From Yersinia alsatica (GTDB lineage: Bacteria > Pseudomonadota > Gammaproteobacteria > Enterobacterales > Enterobacteriaceae): a stretch of 64,000 nt of DNA. This document shows positions 28,428 through 37,838 of the stretch, one piece after another. The notes beneath the pieces were generated by a model that worked only from the letters and a program-made list of their open reading frames with translations, searched no databases and was not told the DNA's origin. The stretch is taken from positions 434,001-498,000 of the forward strand of contig NZ_CABHWW010000011.1 of assembly GCF_902170305.1 (NCBI RefSeq). Reading direction: 5' to 3'. Positions within the stretch are counted from its first letter, which is position 1, and every line of letters begins with the position of its first letter. Made by a program: the position numbers and the translations under genes.

Positions 28428-29500
28428 TTATCTTTCCCCCGCCGCAATAACCCAATCACACCTTTAGGCAAGAACAAGGTAACCAGAATAAATATTAAGC
28501 CGAGGAAGAATTGCCAATATTCCGGCATTGCCATGGTGAACCAACTTTTTGCACCATTGACGATTCCCGCCCCCAATACTGGGCCAATCAGAGTGCCACG
28601 CCCACCCAGAGCAACCCAAATTGCAGCCTCAATAGAGTTAGTTGGCGACATTTCACTGGGATTGATAATGCCAACCTGCGGTACATATAACGCACCGGCT
28701 AAAGCGCAAAGTACGGCAGAGAGTGTCCAGACAAATAACTTAAAACCTTTAGGGTCATAACCACAGAATGTCAGTCGGTTTTCAGCATCGCGCACGGCAG
28801 TCAATACTCGGCCAAACTTGGTGCGCGCCAACGCAAATCCCAGCACTAAACTGGCAATTAACAGTGCTAGAGTGGCAAGAAATAAGGCAATACGAGTAGA
28901 TGTTGCCGATACAGGGAAACCCAGCAAGGTAGTAAAACCAGTGAAGCCATTGTTGCCACCAAAGCCGGTTTCGTTGCGAAAAAATAGCAACATTCCCGCA
29001 TAGGTTAGTGCCTGTGTCATGATAGAAAAATAGACACCTTTTATTTTTGAGCGAAAGGCAAAGTAGCCAAAAATAAAAGCCAGCAAACCGGGTACCAATA
29101 CAATCAGACATAACGCCCAGACGAAATATTGACTGCCACTCCAAAACCATGGCAGCTCGCTCCATGATAAGAAAGACATAAAAGCAGGCAAACCATCACC
29201 AGCCGCCTGACGCATCAAGTACATCCCCATGGCATAACCACCGAGCGCGAAAAACAAACCATGCCCCAGTGACAGCAACCCGGCGTATCCCCACACCAGA
29301 TCTAACGCAATTGCGACTACCGCATAACACAGAATCTTGCCCATAAGAGTTAAGGTATATGTCGAGATTGCCAACGGATTATCGGCTGGTAGTAATGCTA
29401 AAAAAGGCAAAATAATCAGAAAAATAACCACCAAGACACTCAGTAACAGGCTGAGAACAGGGGCTTTCTGCGTCAAGGTTATCGTCAAAGGTTGATTCAT
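28424..29500 (-). CDS. urtC: UrtC, urea ABC importer permease
   Basis: The 358-residue permease is LivM-like, with about nine membrane segments, DLVWGYAGLLSLGHGLFFALGGYAMGMYL near the N-terminus and AENRLTFCGYDP before the conserved C-terminal membrane hairpin. The phrases NGFTGFTTLLGFP and the ending ILVTLFLPKGVIGLL are usual for UrtC. It pairs with UrtB. Its start overlaps the urtB stop by one base. Confidence 0.92.
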   Translation of the reverse strand: MNQPLTITLTQKAPVLSLLLSVLVVIFLIILPFLALLPADNPLAISTYTLTLMGKILCYAVVAIALDLVWGYAGLLSLGHGLFFALGGYAMGMYLMRQAAGDGLPAFMSFLSWSELPWFWSGSQYFVWALCLIVLVPGLLAFIFGYFAFRSKIKGVYFSIMTQALTYAGMLLFFRNETGFGGNNGFTGFTTLLGFPVSATSTRIALFLATLALLIASLVLGFALARTKFGRVLTAVRDAENRLTFCGYDPKGFKLFVWTLSAVLCALAGALYVPQVGIINPSEMSPTNSIEAAIWVALGGRGTLIGPVLGAGIVNGAKSWFTMAMPEYWQFFLGLIFILVTLFLPKGVIGLLRRGKDK

Positions 29501-31113
29501 TAGTCACTCACCCTGCCCTTAAGGGCAAACAGACCCTGCGGGCGTTTTTGAATAAACAAAATGATCAGCACTAAAATCAATATCTTGCCTAGCACTGCGC
29601 CAATCTGCGGTTCCAGAATTTTATTCAACATCCCTAATCCCAGTGCGGCGACAACACTGCCCGCAAGTTGCCCAACGCCCCCCAAAACCACTACCAGGAA
29701 AGAGTCGATGATATATCCCTGGCCTAATTCCGGGCCGACATTTCCCAGTTGCGATAGAGCAACGCCCCCCAAACCGGCAATGCCAGAACCCAACCCAAAT
29801 GCCAACATATCGACCCTTCCTGTCGCCACCCCGCAACACGCCGCCATTGCACGGTTCTGTGTCACGGCGCGTACCTGTAATCCGAGACGAGTTTTATTCA
29901 GCAACAACCAAGTGAGTAGCAAAACAATAACGACGAAAGCAATAACCGCAATACGATTCCACGGTAAGACCAGATTCGGTAAAATCTGTACTCCGCCAGA
30001 CAACCATGCGGGGTTAGCAACTTCCAAATTTTGGGCACCAAAAATCATTCGCACACTCTGAATCAGCATTAGGCTGATACCCCAGGTTGCCAGCAATGTT
30101 TCTAGTGGCCGGCCATAGAGATGGCGAATCACTGTTCGCTCTAAAATCATGCCAATTCCGGCAGTAATAAAGAAAGCGACAGGTAAAGCAATCAAGGGAT
30201 AAAGAGCCAGCCAGTGTGGAGCAAAGTGTTGAAATAAGGATTGCACCAAATAAGCGGAGTAGGCACCCAGCATCAGCATTTCACCGTGTGCCATGTTAAT
30301 AACACCCAACAAACCATAAGTAATGGCTAGCCCCAATGCCGCCAACAATAAAATGGAGCCTAGTGATAGCCCACTGAATACCTGCCCAATAATATCCCCA
30401 ACCATCAGCCGGTTTTGTACCTGCTTTAAGCTACTAGCGGCAGCGGCACGCACATGCTCATCAGGCTCTACATGAATATCTGTTAGGCTTTGCAATCGTG
30501 ACTGAGTTTGGGGTGAACCCGATTGCCCCAGTAATTGCACCGCATTCAACCGCACCAGAGGATTGCTGTCAGTGAGTTGTAAATTAGCCAGCGCGATACT
30601 TAATGCCTCTTTAACTTTATTGTCAGTCTCCAATTTCAGGCGCTGATTCAGTAACGGCAATTGATCGCTTTGCGCCTGCTGCTGTAATTCCAGCGCCGCT
30701 TGCAAACGCACCGCTTCATCCTTACTGACTAGCCGCTGGGCCGCCAATGCATTAGCAATGAGAATACGTAACCGATTATTGAGCCAGATTTTTTTCGGTG
30801 TATCAGTGGGTTGTAGTTGTCCTTCCAAAGGTGTGAAAACTTGATTGTTTTGGACGAAAGCCCGCCCCGCACTATCAATAACCAACGTTTCTTGTTTTAG
30901 TGCTTGCAATAATGGCAGCCGGCTAACATCTGGCTCTGTTGCCCATTGCTGCAACATAATGGCTTGTTGCGAGCGGTTGGCTGCAACAAAATCATGGGCT
31001 GGCCCTGCGGTTGCCAGAGCCGATATGCCCATTAACAAACCGAGCATTAGCCGAAGTAGATAATGAGTTGTGCAACCCCAAACAGGAATTAATGATTTCA
31101 TAGGTTCACTCAT
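29500..31113 (-). CDS. urtB: UrtB, urea ABC importer permease with periplasmic N-domain
   Basis: The product is about 537 residues. A signal-like segment (SALATAG) is followed by an approximately 220-residue alpha-helical, HEAT-like periplasmic region, and then a LivH-type permease domain with about eight membrane segments (GLAITYGLLGVINMAHGEMLMLGAYSAY; GLQVRAVTQNRAMAACCGV). This extended form is standard for UrtB. The start is uncertain: ATGs at 31113 and 31101 are both possible, and the frame continues upstream only with a TTG at 31146. It partners UrtC. Confidence 0.9.
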   Translation of the reverse strand: MSEPMKSLIPVWGCTTHYLLRLMLGLLMGISALATAGPAHDFVAANRSQQAIMLQQWATEPDVSRLPLLQALKQETLVIDSAGRAFVQNNQVFTPLEGQLQPTDTPKKIWLNNRLRILIANALAAQRLVSKDEAVRLQAALELQQQAQSDQLPLLNQRLKLETDNKVKEALSIALANLQLTDSNPLVRLNAVQLLGQSGSPQTQSRLQSLTDIHVEPDEHVRAAAASSLKQVQNRLMVGDIIGQVFSGLSLGSILLLAALGLAITYGLLGVINMAHGEMLMLGAYSAYLVQSLFQHFAPHWLALYPLIALPVAFFITAGIGMILERTVIRHLYGRPLETLLATWGISLMLIQSVRMIFGAQNLEVANPAWLSGGVQILPNLVLPWNRIAVIAFVVIVLLLTWLLLNKTRLGLQVRAVTQNRAMAACCGVATGRVDMLAFGLGSGIAGLGGVALSQLGNVGPELGQGYIIDSFLVVVLGGVGQLAGSVVAALGLGMLNKILEPQIGAVLGKILILVLIILFIQKRPQGLFALKGRVSD

Positions 31114-31172
31114 CACGGATATTTGGCGAAAAGGCTCCGAAGCCAACTAGACCTAACTTCGGAGAATTACCA

Positions 31173-32441
31173 TTACTGAGTGCTTTTAACCGGGTGATCC
31201 GGCTTTTTGTCATTGCCTGCGATGAATGGGCTCCACGGCTGCGCTCGGATCGGGGCGTCGGTTTGCCACACTACATTAAACTGCCCATTAGCTTCAATTT
31301 CGCCAATCATCACCGGTTTGTGTAAGTGGTGATTGGTGTTATCCATGGTTAACGTAAAGCCAGATGGTGCCGGATATGTCTGACCGGCCATAGCCGCGCG
31401 AACTTTATCAACATCGGTTGATTTGGCTTTCTCAACTGCTTGAGCCCACATATGCATGCCGACCCAAGTCGCCTCCATTGGGTCATTGGTTACTGCGGTA
31501 TCAGCATTCGGCAAATTATGTGCTTTGGCATAAGCTTTCCATTGTTCAACAAATTTCTTATTCGTCGGGTTATCGACTGATTGGAAATAGTTCCAGGCGG
31601 CAAGGTTCCCGACCAATGGCTTGGTATCGATACCACGTAACTCCTCTTCACCGACAGAGAAAGCAATAACTGGCACATCGGTCGCTTTAATACCTTGGTT
31701 GGCTAATTCTTTATAGAAAGGAACATTCGAATCACCATTGATGGTAGAAATAACCGCTGTCTTCCCATCCGCAGAGAATTTCTTAATATTGCCAACGATA
31801 GTTTGGTAATCGCTATAACCAAATGGGGTATAAATTTCCTCAATATCTTTATCTTGAATACCCTTGGTATGCAGGAAGGCCCGCAGAATTTTATTAGTTG
31901 TACGCGGATAGACGTAGTCAGTGCCCAACAAAATAAAGCGTTTGGCTGCACCACCATCTTCACTTAATAAATATTCTACCGCCGGGATAGCTTGTTGATT
32001 TGGTGCCGCCCCGGTATAGAAGACATTCGGTGACATTTCTTCACCTTCATATTGCACCGGGTAGAACAGTAAGCCATTTAATTCTTCAAATACCGGCAAT
32101 ACTGATTTGCGTGAAACTGAAGTCCAGGCTCCAAATACAACAGCAACTTTATCTTGTGTTAATAATTGCCGCGCTTTTTCGGCAAATAACGGCCAGTTAG
32201 ATGCCGGATCAACAATAACCGGCTCCAGTTTTTTACCCAATACGCCACCATGAGCATTGATATCGTCAATGCTCATCAAAGCCATATCTTTCAATGGGGT
32301 TTCAGAAATAGCCATAGTGCCGGACAACGAGTGCAAAATACCCACTTTAATGGTATCTGCAGCCAATGTACCAAATGCCACCCCCATACTGATAATCGAA
32401 GCCGAAAGTGCAAAAACCTTAACCAAGTTACGATGTTGCAT
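31173..32441 (-). CDS. urtA: UrtA, periplasmic urea-binding protein
   Basis: The 422-residue precursor starts at the ATG at 32441, set by AGAGG 8 nt upstream; an upstream in-frame ATG at 32522 would put 27 residues before the signal peptide and would lie upstream of the predicted sigma-54 start site. The signal peptide ends GTLA before ADTIKVGILHSLSGTMAISE, the typical UrtA mature start. Later motifs (FGAWTSVSRKSVLPVFEE, LLFYPVQYEGEE, GTDYVYPRTTNK) are hallmarks of urea and short-amide binding proteins. It opens the urtABCDE operon and supplies urea to UrtBC. Regulation by nitrogen limitation is suggested by the sigma-54 and NtrC-type sites upstream. No urease genes lie in the window. Confidence 0.93.
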   Translation of the reverse strand: MQHRNLVKVFALSASIISMGVAFGTLAADTIKVGILHSLSGTMAISETPLKDMALMSIDDINAHGGVLGKKLEPVIVDPASNWPLFAEKARQLLTQDKVAVVFGAWTSVSRKSVLPVFEELNGLLFYPVQYEGEEMSPNVFYTGAAPNQQAIPAVEYLLSEDGGAAKRFILLGTDYVYPRTTNKILRAFLHTKGIQDKDIEEIYTPFGYSDYQTIVGNIKKFSADGKTAVISTINGDSNVPFYKELANQGIKATDVPVIAFSVGEEELRGIDTKPLVGNLAAWNYFQSVDNPTNKKFVEQWKAYAKAHNLPNADTAVTNDPMEATWVGMHMWAQAVEKAKSTDVDKVRAAMAGQTYPAPSGFTLTMDNTNHHLHKPVMIGEIEANGQFNVVWQTDAPIRAQPWSPFIAGNDKKPDHPVKSTQ

Positions 32442-32492
32442 AGCATTAACCTCTGGTCGTTGAGTAAAACACACAAGATTGGATTTACTCTG

Positions 32493-32508
32493 CGCAATCG
32501 CCGTGCCA
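32493..32508 (-). promoter_or_regulatory. Sigma-54 (RpoN) promoter for urtABCDE
   Basis: On the minus strand the sequence reads TGGCACGGCGATTGCG. It has the invariant GG of the -24 box and GC of the -12 box separated by exactly 10 nt, and fits the known consensus TGGCACG-N4-TTGC. The predicted start lies near 32482, giving a leader of about 40 nt before urtA. This is inferred from sequence only, but the match is nearly perfect. Confidence 0.82.
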
Positions 32509-32582
32509 GTTTTATATCTCAATAATTTAATTGAAGATTATAGATATCTTGGTTAAATAGCCTGATATATAGCCTAATTGTC

Positions 32583-32599
32583 TGCACCATTAATGCGCA
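32583..32599. promoter_or_regulatory. Candidate NtrC enhancer site upstream of urtA
   Basis: The 17-bp palindrome TGCACCATTAATGCGCA matches the NtrC consensus TGCACC-N5-GGTGCA at 10 of 12 defined positions. Its centre is about 109 bp upstream of the predicted sigma-54 start, much like the activator spacing at glnAp2 of E. coli. A weaker half-site-like sequence lies near 32606-32622. Confidence 0.7.
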
Positions 32600-32705
32600 A
32601 TATACGAGCATAGATAGTGCAACAGTGGGGGAAATAAGATACTACGATGAAAAAGCTGGAATGGGTTAATTCAGAAGTTAACAAAGAGTATGCGGCTAAT
32701 TAACA

Positions 32706-32742
32706 AAAAACAGGAATAGCTAATGGCCATTCCTGTTTTTAT
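32706..32742 (-). terminator. Rho-independent terminator after yehS
   Basis: The arms AACAGGAAT and ATTCCTGTT enclose a short loop, and on the minus strand the stem is followed by TTTTTTG. It lies about 90 bp past the yehS stop and insulates yehS from the urt promoter region. Confidence 0.85.
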
Positions 32743-32830
32743 ATTGCTCAGCTATGCCGAGACATCCCCAAAAGATTTCAACGGACAGCCAACACAGCTG
32801 TAATTTGAGAGATGACCGGTATATTTAATT

Positions 32831-33301
32831 CTATTTTTTAGGACCACGTATCCGCAATGTCAGACCTTTCAGGAAATAACGCAGCACCTGATCACCACAA
32901 GGGCGGAAGTTTTTACTCCCTTCTTTACGGAACAAAGCATTTAGCTCAGGTTTGGACACAGGGAACTCAACAGCATTAAAAACATCATGCATATCGGTAT
33001 CTTTCAACTCAAATGCGACACGCAGTTTTTTGAGCACGATATTGTTAGTAATGACAGGTTCTACCGCGGGTGCCGGGAACTTGTCATCTTTACCGCGGCG
33101 AAAGAAAATCAGGCCATTAAGGAAATGTGCCATCACCAGATCAGGGCAATCCTGATAACCAGCTTCGTCTTCTTTCTTAAGGAAATTAACGACATCCGCA
33201 TTGTTCACTTCAAAATCAGCCAGCTTAATGATTTCTGTTATCTTGGTATCGTTAACGTTAAGCATATAGCGAACACTACGGAGCACATCGTTGTTGATCA
33301 T
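32831..33301 (-). CDS. yehS: YehS, DUF1456 protein
   Basis: The 156-residue cytoplasmic protein consists of two repeats of the DUF1456 domain. Each repeat has the pattern N(D/I)VLR/KKLR near its start and a later FLNGL or FLKGL segment (residues about 60 and 145). It matches E. coli YehS over its full length. No biochemical function is established for the family. It stands alone between the urt and phn units; the 235 bp upstream are AT-rich. Confidence 0.9.
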   Translation of the reverse strand: MINNDVLRSVRYMLNVNDTKITEIIKLADFEVNNADVVNFLKKEDEAGYQDCPDLVMAHFLNGLIFFRRGKDDKFPAPAVEPVITNNIVLKKLRVAFELKDTDMHDVFNAVEFPVSKPELNALFRKEGSKNFRPCGDQVLRYFLKGLTLRIRGPKK

Positions 33302-33536
33302 ATTACTGCCCTATTCCTATTATGTAGATTAGACGTGTGCGAATATCGCAAGAAAAACAAAACGCTTCTTTAACGTCTAGCGGGCAGTATTGTATAGATC
33401 AACGCCGATCTTCTCAATGTAAATCTGGTTAGTGATAAAAACAGCTGACATACCAAAAATAAAACCCAAAAATAAAATAATAGTTAATATTATTATTTAT
33501 TGGATGCTATTTATAATATAAAAACCAATCTATACA

Positions 33537-34442
33537 TTAAGCTTTGGGATTAGTATTATTAGCTGGATGATAAAGCGCAATTTCTTCACCAAGAATATAC
33601 TTCCGCCGTAATGTTGCGGATATCTTATCCATGACCATCACAATAACTACCATTATTAATGTGATAAACATTACTACATCCCAGTTCCATAGCCGCATAT
33701 TTTCGGCATACACTAAACCAATCCCTCCGGCTCCGACAAAACCCAATACCGCAGCAGAGCGAGTATTAGATTCAATTTGATAAAGGCTTAGAGCCAAAAA
33801 GGTTGGAAAAGATTGAGTAAATATCCCAAAACGTTGCTTCTGCAAGGCATTGGCTCCCATGGCAGTCAGGCCACGATTGGGTGATTTGTCTACTGCCTCA
33901 TGCCCTTCGGCATAGAGTTTACCCAATAACCCCATATCTTGAATGATAATCGCCAGCACCCCGGCAAGTGGCCCCATCCCTACGGCTCGAACAAAAATCA
34001 GCCCCCAGATAGCCATATCTATACCACGGAAAATATCCAGAAAACGGCGCACGACAAATGAAATAATACGTAAACCCGGCGTTGACATCACGTTTCGTGC
34101 TGCCAGAAATGACAAGGGTAAAGCAATCAGTGTAGCGGTGAGTGTGCCAGCAAAAACAATTGCTAAGGTAATAAATATCTGACCGAAATAATACTTAAAT
34201 GGCCAATTCATAAAATCATGCCAAACAAACATACGTAAAAAATAACGGCTAATTTGTTGACTACCATTTGCAAATGTTTGCCAAGGAATCCCAAAGGTTT
34301 TGAAGAAAAATAGGTAATATAAAAAAATACCAACAGCTATCATTGTGATCCATCTGATATAACGTTTTTGCTGTAAGAAAATTTGTGGATTTTGCTGTTT
34401 TAGCATTGATAACTGACCTGCAGTCAGATGATGAGTCAACAT
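33537..34442 (-). CDS. phnE: PhnE-type ABC permease (second copy)
   Basis: The 301-residue permease has six membrane segments and a BPD_transp_1 domain with the conserved loop GHEAVDKSPNRGLTAMGANALQKQRFGIFTQSFP and the late GFVGAGGIGL motif. It belongs to the PhnE family of phosphonate/phosphite importers. Its start overlaps the stop of the first phnE copy by one base, so the two are translationally coupled and presumably form a heterodimeric channel. It is the last gene of the phnCDEE unit. Confidence 0.88.
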   Translation of the reverse strand: MLTHHLTAGQLSMLKQQNPQIFLQQKRYIRWITMIAVGIFLYYLFFFKTFGIPWQTFANGSQQISRYFLRMFVWHDFMNWPFKYYFGQIFITLAIVFAGTLTATLIALPLSFLAARNVMSTPGLRIISFVVRRFLDIFRGIDMAIWGLIFVRAVGMGPLAGVLAIIIQDMGLLGKLYAEGHEAVDKSPNRGLTAMGANALQKQRFGIFTQSFPTFLALSLYQIESNTRSAAVLGFVGAGGIGLVYAENMRLWNWDVVMFITLIMVVIVMVMDKISATLRRKYILGEEIALYHPANNTNPKA

Positions 34443-35305
34443 TATGAAGTTCCTTCCACGACTCGCTTGCGTAATTTACCGGATGTGTAATCCAACAATG
34501 AAACCACAATAATAATCAGCAGCAATGTCATGCTGACTTGATCATAGCGATCGAGTTTTATTGAGGTCATTAACTCTTGCCCAATTCCGCCGGCCCCCAC
34601 CAATCCTAAAATAGTTGATTGGCGAAAGTTAATTTCCAGGCGCATAAAGCTATAAGAGAGAAATATGGGTTTTACCTGTGGCCACAACGCAAAACGCATA
34701 CGCTGTAATTTTCCAGCCCCACAAGCCGCCAAACCGCGCACAGGTTTATCCGATGCGGTTTCCAGTGATTCATAAAATAACTTGGTTAAACTGCCAATAG
34801 TATGTAATGCCAAAGCTAAAAAACCGGGAATAGCCCCAATACCAAACGCCATGACAAACATCACCGCCCAGGCTAATTCCGGCATGGTACGTAAAAACGC
34901 AACAAATGTGCGGATCGATAATCGCAACCAAGGAGGGCTTTGGGTATTATTTGCAGCCAAAAAGGCAAGAATAATGGCAACGATAACTGACAAGATTGTC
35001 GAGGCTAATGCTAATTGCAGAGTTTCCCAAATCAGCGGTAACTGAATAGGTAAGCGGTAACCCCAATAAGCAAAAGAACCTTCCGTATGACCATCGGCAA
35101 ACAAATTATGCCAATGGAGCACAGGTATAGTTTCAGCTAGATAATCAAAAAAACTCGGAATAGAAACAAAAACAGTATGTAAATTAAACTCAGCAATACT
35201 GCCAGCGCCAAGATAGATAATTGCCAGCGTCAATGACCAAATCAACGTTTCACGTTTTTGCTTAGTGCGAATCCGCTGATAGTAATGGTTAAAGTCTGTA
35301 TTCAA
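34442..35305 (-). CDS. phnE: PhnE-type ABC permease (first copy)
   Basis: The 287-residue permease carries the PhnE loop YESLETASDKPVRGLAACGAGKLQRMRFALWPQVKP and the motif GLVGAGGIGQELM. It begins 95 bp after phnD, behind a strong hairpin, and is coupled to the second phnE gene. The pair with PhnC and PhnD should import a phosphonate, phosphite or a related oxyanion. Confidence 0.88.
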   Translation of the reverse strand: MNTDFNHYYQRIRTKQKRETLIWSLTLAIIYLGAGSIAEFNLHTVFVSIPSFFDYLAETIPVLHWHNLFADGHTEGSFAYWGYRLPIQLPLIWETLQLALASTILSVIVAIILAFLAANNTQSPPWLRLSIRTFVAFLRTMPELAWAVMFVMAFGIGAIPGFLALALHTIGSLTKLFYESLETASDKPVRGLAACGAGKLQRMRFALWPQVKPIFLSYSFMRLEINFRQSTILGLVGAGGIGQELMTSIKLDRYDQVSMTLLLIIIVVSLLDYTSGKLRKRVVEGTS

Positions 35306-35349
35306 AATTAGCTACCACCTCAAAGCAATCGCTCAAACAAGCCAGAGCT

Positions 35350-35379
35350 ATACCCTGCAACTTCGAATATGCAGGGTAT
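35350..35379 (-). promoter_or_regulatory. Intercistronic hairpin between phnD and phnE
   Basis: A perfect 10-bp inverted repeat (ATACCCTGCA at 35350-35359, TGCAGGGTAT at 35370-35379) lies just past the phnD stop. There is no T tract on the minus strand, so partial read-through or mRNA protection of the binding-protein gene is more likely than full termination. Confidence 0.7.
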
Positions 35380-35399
35380 ATTTTATCCGCAGAACCGAC

Positions 35400-36329
35400 T
35401 TAGCGGTCGCCTTTGGTTAATTCACGCTTCATATCAATAATATTCTGATACTCGCTCAGTGATGTTTCACCGATATGCTGTTTGCCACCCATCGCTTTAA
35501 TGAAACAACCGTGATCTTCTTTATCCAGTTTTTTAACTGCGGCCACTAACTGCGCTTTAAATTCAGCAGGCAATGCACTACGGACCAAAATAGGGCCATT
35601 CGGAATCAGCGGTGACTGCCAGATAATACGAATTTGTTTCATTAAATCCGGGTGATCCATACGAATCATGCGCGTGAATGCACCGCTGGTATAGCCTGTA
35701 TTATAATCGCCAATCATGGAGGCCCAAGTCACCGCGCCATCAAATTGGCCATTAATAACACCAAGAATATCTTGTTCATGGCCGCCAGAGAACGTCACGC
35801 TGGAGAAGAAATTGTTATATTTATTGTCTGGTGTTCCACCAAATTTCTGTTTAAAACTTTGGTTAGGAATCAAGAATCCTGAGGTTGAGTCCGGATCAGC
35901 AAAACCAAATGCTTTGCCTTTCAAGTCTTCAATTTTCTGATAAGGGCTATCGGCCTTTACCACTACAACTGAGTGATAACCGCGTGATTTATCTGTATCG
36001 TCAATCGCAATACCTACGATATCGACAGCTTTAGGGTCTTTAATATAGACAGAAGCAAAAGAAGAAGGCGACATACTTAATACTAAGTCAATCTTCCCAC
36101 CTAATAACCCTTGAATAACACCGGAGTAGTCAGAGGCATTATGCAGGTTTGTTTTTACGTTTAATTCTTTATCCAAGAATTCTTTGACACACATATTATC
36201 GCCAATTTGTTGTGTCGCATTTTGCCCGCCAAGAATACCCAGATTAATTTCTTTTGGTGCATCCGCTGCTGTGGCATTAAATACCATCATACTTGCCACT
36301 AATGAGGTAAGACAAAGTACTTTTTTCAT
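35400..36329 (-). CDS. phnD: PhnD, phosphonate-type periplasmic binding protein
   Basis: The 309-residue precursor has a signal peptide ending in ATAADAPK. The mature protein is a PhnD-family binding protein, with LGILGGQNATQQIGDN, YHSVVVVKADSPYQKIEDLKGKAFGFADPDSTSGFLIPNQ and VTFSGGHEQDILGVINGQFDGAVTW, the last being typical of phosphonate binders. It delivers its ligand to the two PhnE permeases. The lack of adjoining C-P lyase or phosphonatase genes leaves the exact ligand open. Confidence 0.9.
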   Translation of the reverse strand: MKKVLCLTSLVASMMVFNATAADAPKEINLGILGGQNATQQIGDNMCVKEFLDKELNVKTNLHNASDYSGVIQGLLGGKIDLVLSMSPSSFASVYIKDPKAVDIVGIAIDDTDKSRGYHSVVVVKADSPYQKIEDLKGKAFGFADPDSTSGFLIPNQSFKQKFGGTPDNKYNNFFSSVTFSGGHEQDILGVINGQFDGAVTWASMIGDYNTGYTSGAFTRMIRMDHPDLMKQIRIIWQSPLIPNGPILVRSALPAEFKAQLVAAVKKLDKEDHGCFIKAMGGKQHIGETSLSEYQNIIDMKRELTKGDR

Positions 36330-36365
36330 TAAATTAACCTATTCTGGTAAAGGGATAAATGGGAA

Positions 36366-37202
36366 TTAATGCAAAGTATCAGTTGATTCATCACTATAAA
36401 TATCTTGAATAATAGCGTCATTGAGCATAGATGGATGACCATCAAAAACAATTCTTCCATGAGCAATACCTATTACTCTCGTGCAATAATCTCTAACTAA
36501 TTCCACAGAATGTAAGTTAACGACCACAGCAATATCATTCTCGCTTATTTTCTGTAATGTATTCATTATTCGGGTGGTATTTTTTGGGTCCAAAGAAGCG
36601 ACCGGTTCATCAGCTAATAATATTTTAGGGTTTTGCATCATGGCACGACAAATAGCAACACGCTGCATTTGTCCACCAGAGAGATTCTCTGCACGCTGCA
36701 AGGCGTGAGGCAGCATATTGAGCCATTGTAATAACTCAATGGCTCTAGCTCTATCCTGCTCAGCAAATATTTTAAAAAATGATTTTAGTGTCGAGGTATA
36801 ACTGAGGCGGCCTAGTAAGACATTGGTAATAACATCAAGCCGTGGAACTAAGCAGAAATCCTGAAAAATCATGCCACATTTTGCTCGCCACTTTCTCATC
36901 TGCTTTGTCGTCAATTCAGCGATATTCTGTGTATCACCATTGTCATGGTAATTAATGATTTCACCGGCACTACTGGGAATGGTGCCATTTAAAACATGCA
37001 ACAATGTGGATTTCCCGGCACCAGAACGACCAATTATTGCTACAAATTCACCAGCATGAAGTTCAAAGTTGATATCATCCAGAACTCGGTGTTGTGATTT
37101 GTATGCTTTAACTAACCCTTTAACGGCAAGTACCTTTTTACGTGGTTCTTGCACCGCAGCTGGATAATCAGCCACAGTGAATTTACGCAATGCCTGGCCC
37201 AT
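36366..37202 (-). CDS. phnC: PhnC, phosphonate-type ABC importer ATPase
   Basis: The 278-residue ATPase has Walker [10 protein letters not shown] (about residues 57-65), signature [15 protein letters not shown], Walker [16 protein letters not shown] and the H-loop NLHS (His in VNLHSVELV). VASLDPKNT after Walker B is usual for PhnC. It is the first gene of phnCDEE. The 214 bp upstream contain an inverted repeat at 37281-37308; I see no convincing PhoB box. Confidence 0.92.
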   Translation of the reverse strand: MGQALRKFTVADYPAAVQEPRKKVLAVKGLVKAYKSQHRVLDDINFELHAGEFVAIIGRSGAGKSTLLHVLNGTIPSSAGEIINYHDNGDTQNIAELTTKQMRKWRAKCGMIFQDFCLVPRLDVITNVLLGRLSYTSTLKSFFKIFAEQDRARAIELLQWLNMLPHALQRAENLSGGQMQRVAICRAMMQNPKILLADEPVASLDPKNTTRIMNTLQKISENDIAVVVNLHSVELVRDYCTRVIGIAHGRIVFDGHPSMLNDAIIQDIYSDESTDTLH

Positions 37203-37280
37203 GTCATGTCTCTCAGATTGCCTGTAGTCATGAGCTATTAACGAATATTTCTATTGCATATTGATGATGCTTTTATGAGA

Positions 37281-37308
37281 GAAAGGTGACAAAAAATAGC
37301 CACCTTTC
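37281..37308. repeat. Inverted repeat in the phnC upstream region
   Basis: Perfect 8-bp arms GAAAGGTG (37281-37288) and CACCTTTC (37301-37308) enclose a 12-nt A/T-rich loop. It is about 80 bp upstream of phnC and also downstream of the GlsB-like gene, so it could be an operator for phnC or a weak terminator for the gene at 37417. Confidence 0.5.
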
Positions 37309-37416
37309 TGATATTTTATGAGGACAGTATTTTGACGAGAAGACGTTTTCTTGATTAATGCTTATTGGCTTTACTGATGACGATTAAAATCATGGTCATA
37401 AGCATATCAATTGAGT

Positions 37417-37665
37417 CTAACTTCTTAATTTTCGATAGACAAACAGCACGACCAGCGAACCGATGACAGCTACGACAAAGCTACCGATGTTAAACCCATC
37501 AACTCTGCCCATACCAAAGAAGGTACTAATATAGCCCCCAACCAGAGCACCTACTACCCCAAGGATTACAGTCATAATAAAACCACCGCCATCCTCTCCA
37601 GGCATAATCCATTTAGCCAAAATACCGGCAATCAGGCCAAAAATAATCCAAGATAGTATGCCCAT
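37417..37665 (-). CDS. GlsB/YeaQ/YmgE family stress-response membrane protein
   Basis: The 82-residue protein has three hydrophobic segments and the family pattern: WIIFGLIAGILAKWIMPGEDGGGFIMTVILGVVGALVGGYISTFFG. Glycine-zipper-like spacing is evident. Members (YeaQ, YmgE, GlsB) are small inner-membrane proteins linked to general stress; molecular function is unknown. It is a single gene with AGG just upstream of the ATG. Confidence 0.88.
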   Translation of the reverse strand: MGILSWIIFGLIAGILAKWIMPGEDGGGFIMTVILGVVGALVGGYISTFFGMGRVDGFNIGSFVVAVIGSLVVLFVYRKLRS

Positions 37666-37838
37666 AAAACCTCCATAAAATTAATTTTCACTGACAGCTG
37701 ATTTGACTATACGGCAAATTACAGCATCTCAAGCGAACATTGTGGTTTCAAGTTTACTGGCTCAAAACCGCTATCATTATTAAGTTAAGACCCGAATAAC
37801 AAAATCTGCAAATCAGACCAGCAATGTTCAGCACAAAA

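Noticed and set aside
29561-30061. 166-codon plus-strand frame opposite urtB
   Set aside because: Lies entirely antisense to the well-supported permease domain of urtB, with no ribosome-binding site or protein-like features.
37203-37416. Pho box for phnC
   Set aside because: No pair of CTGTCAT-like repeats at the proper 11-bp spacing could be found upstream of phnC.
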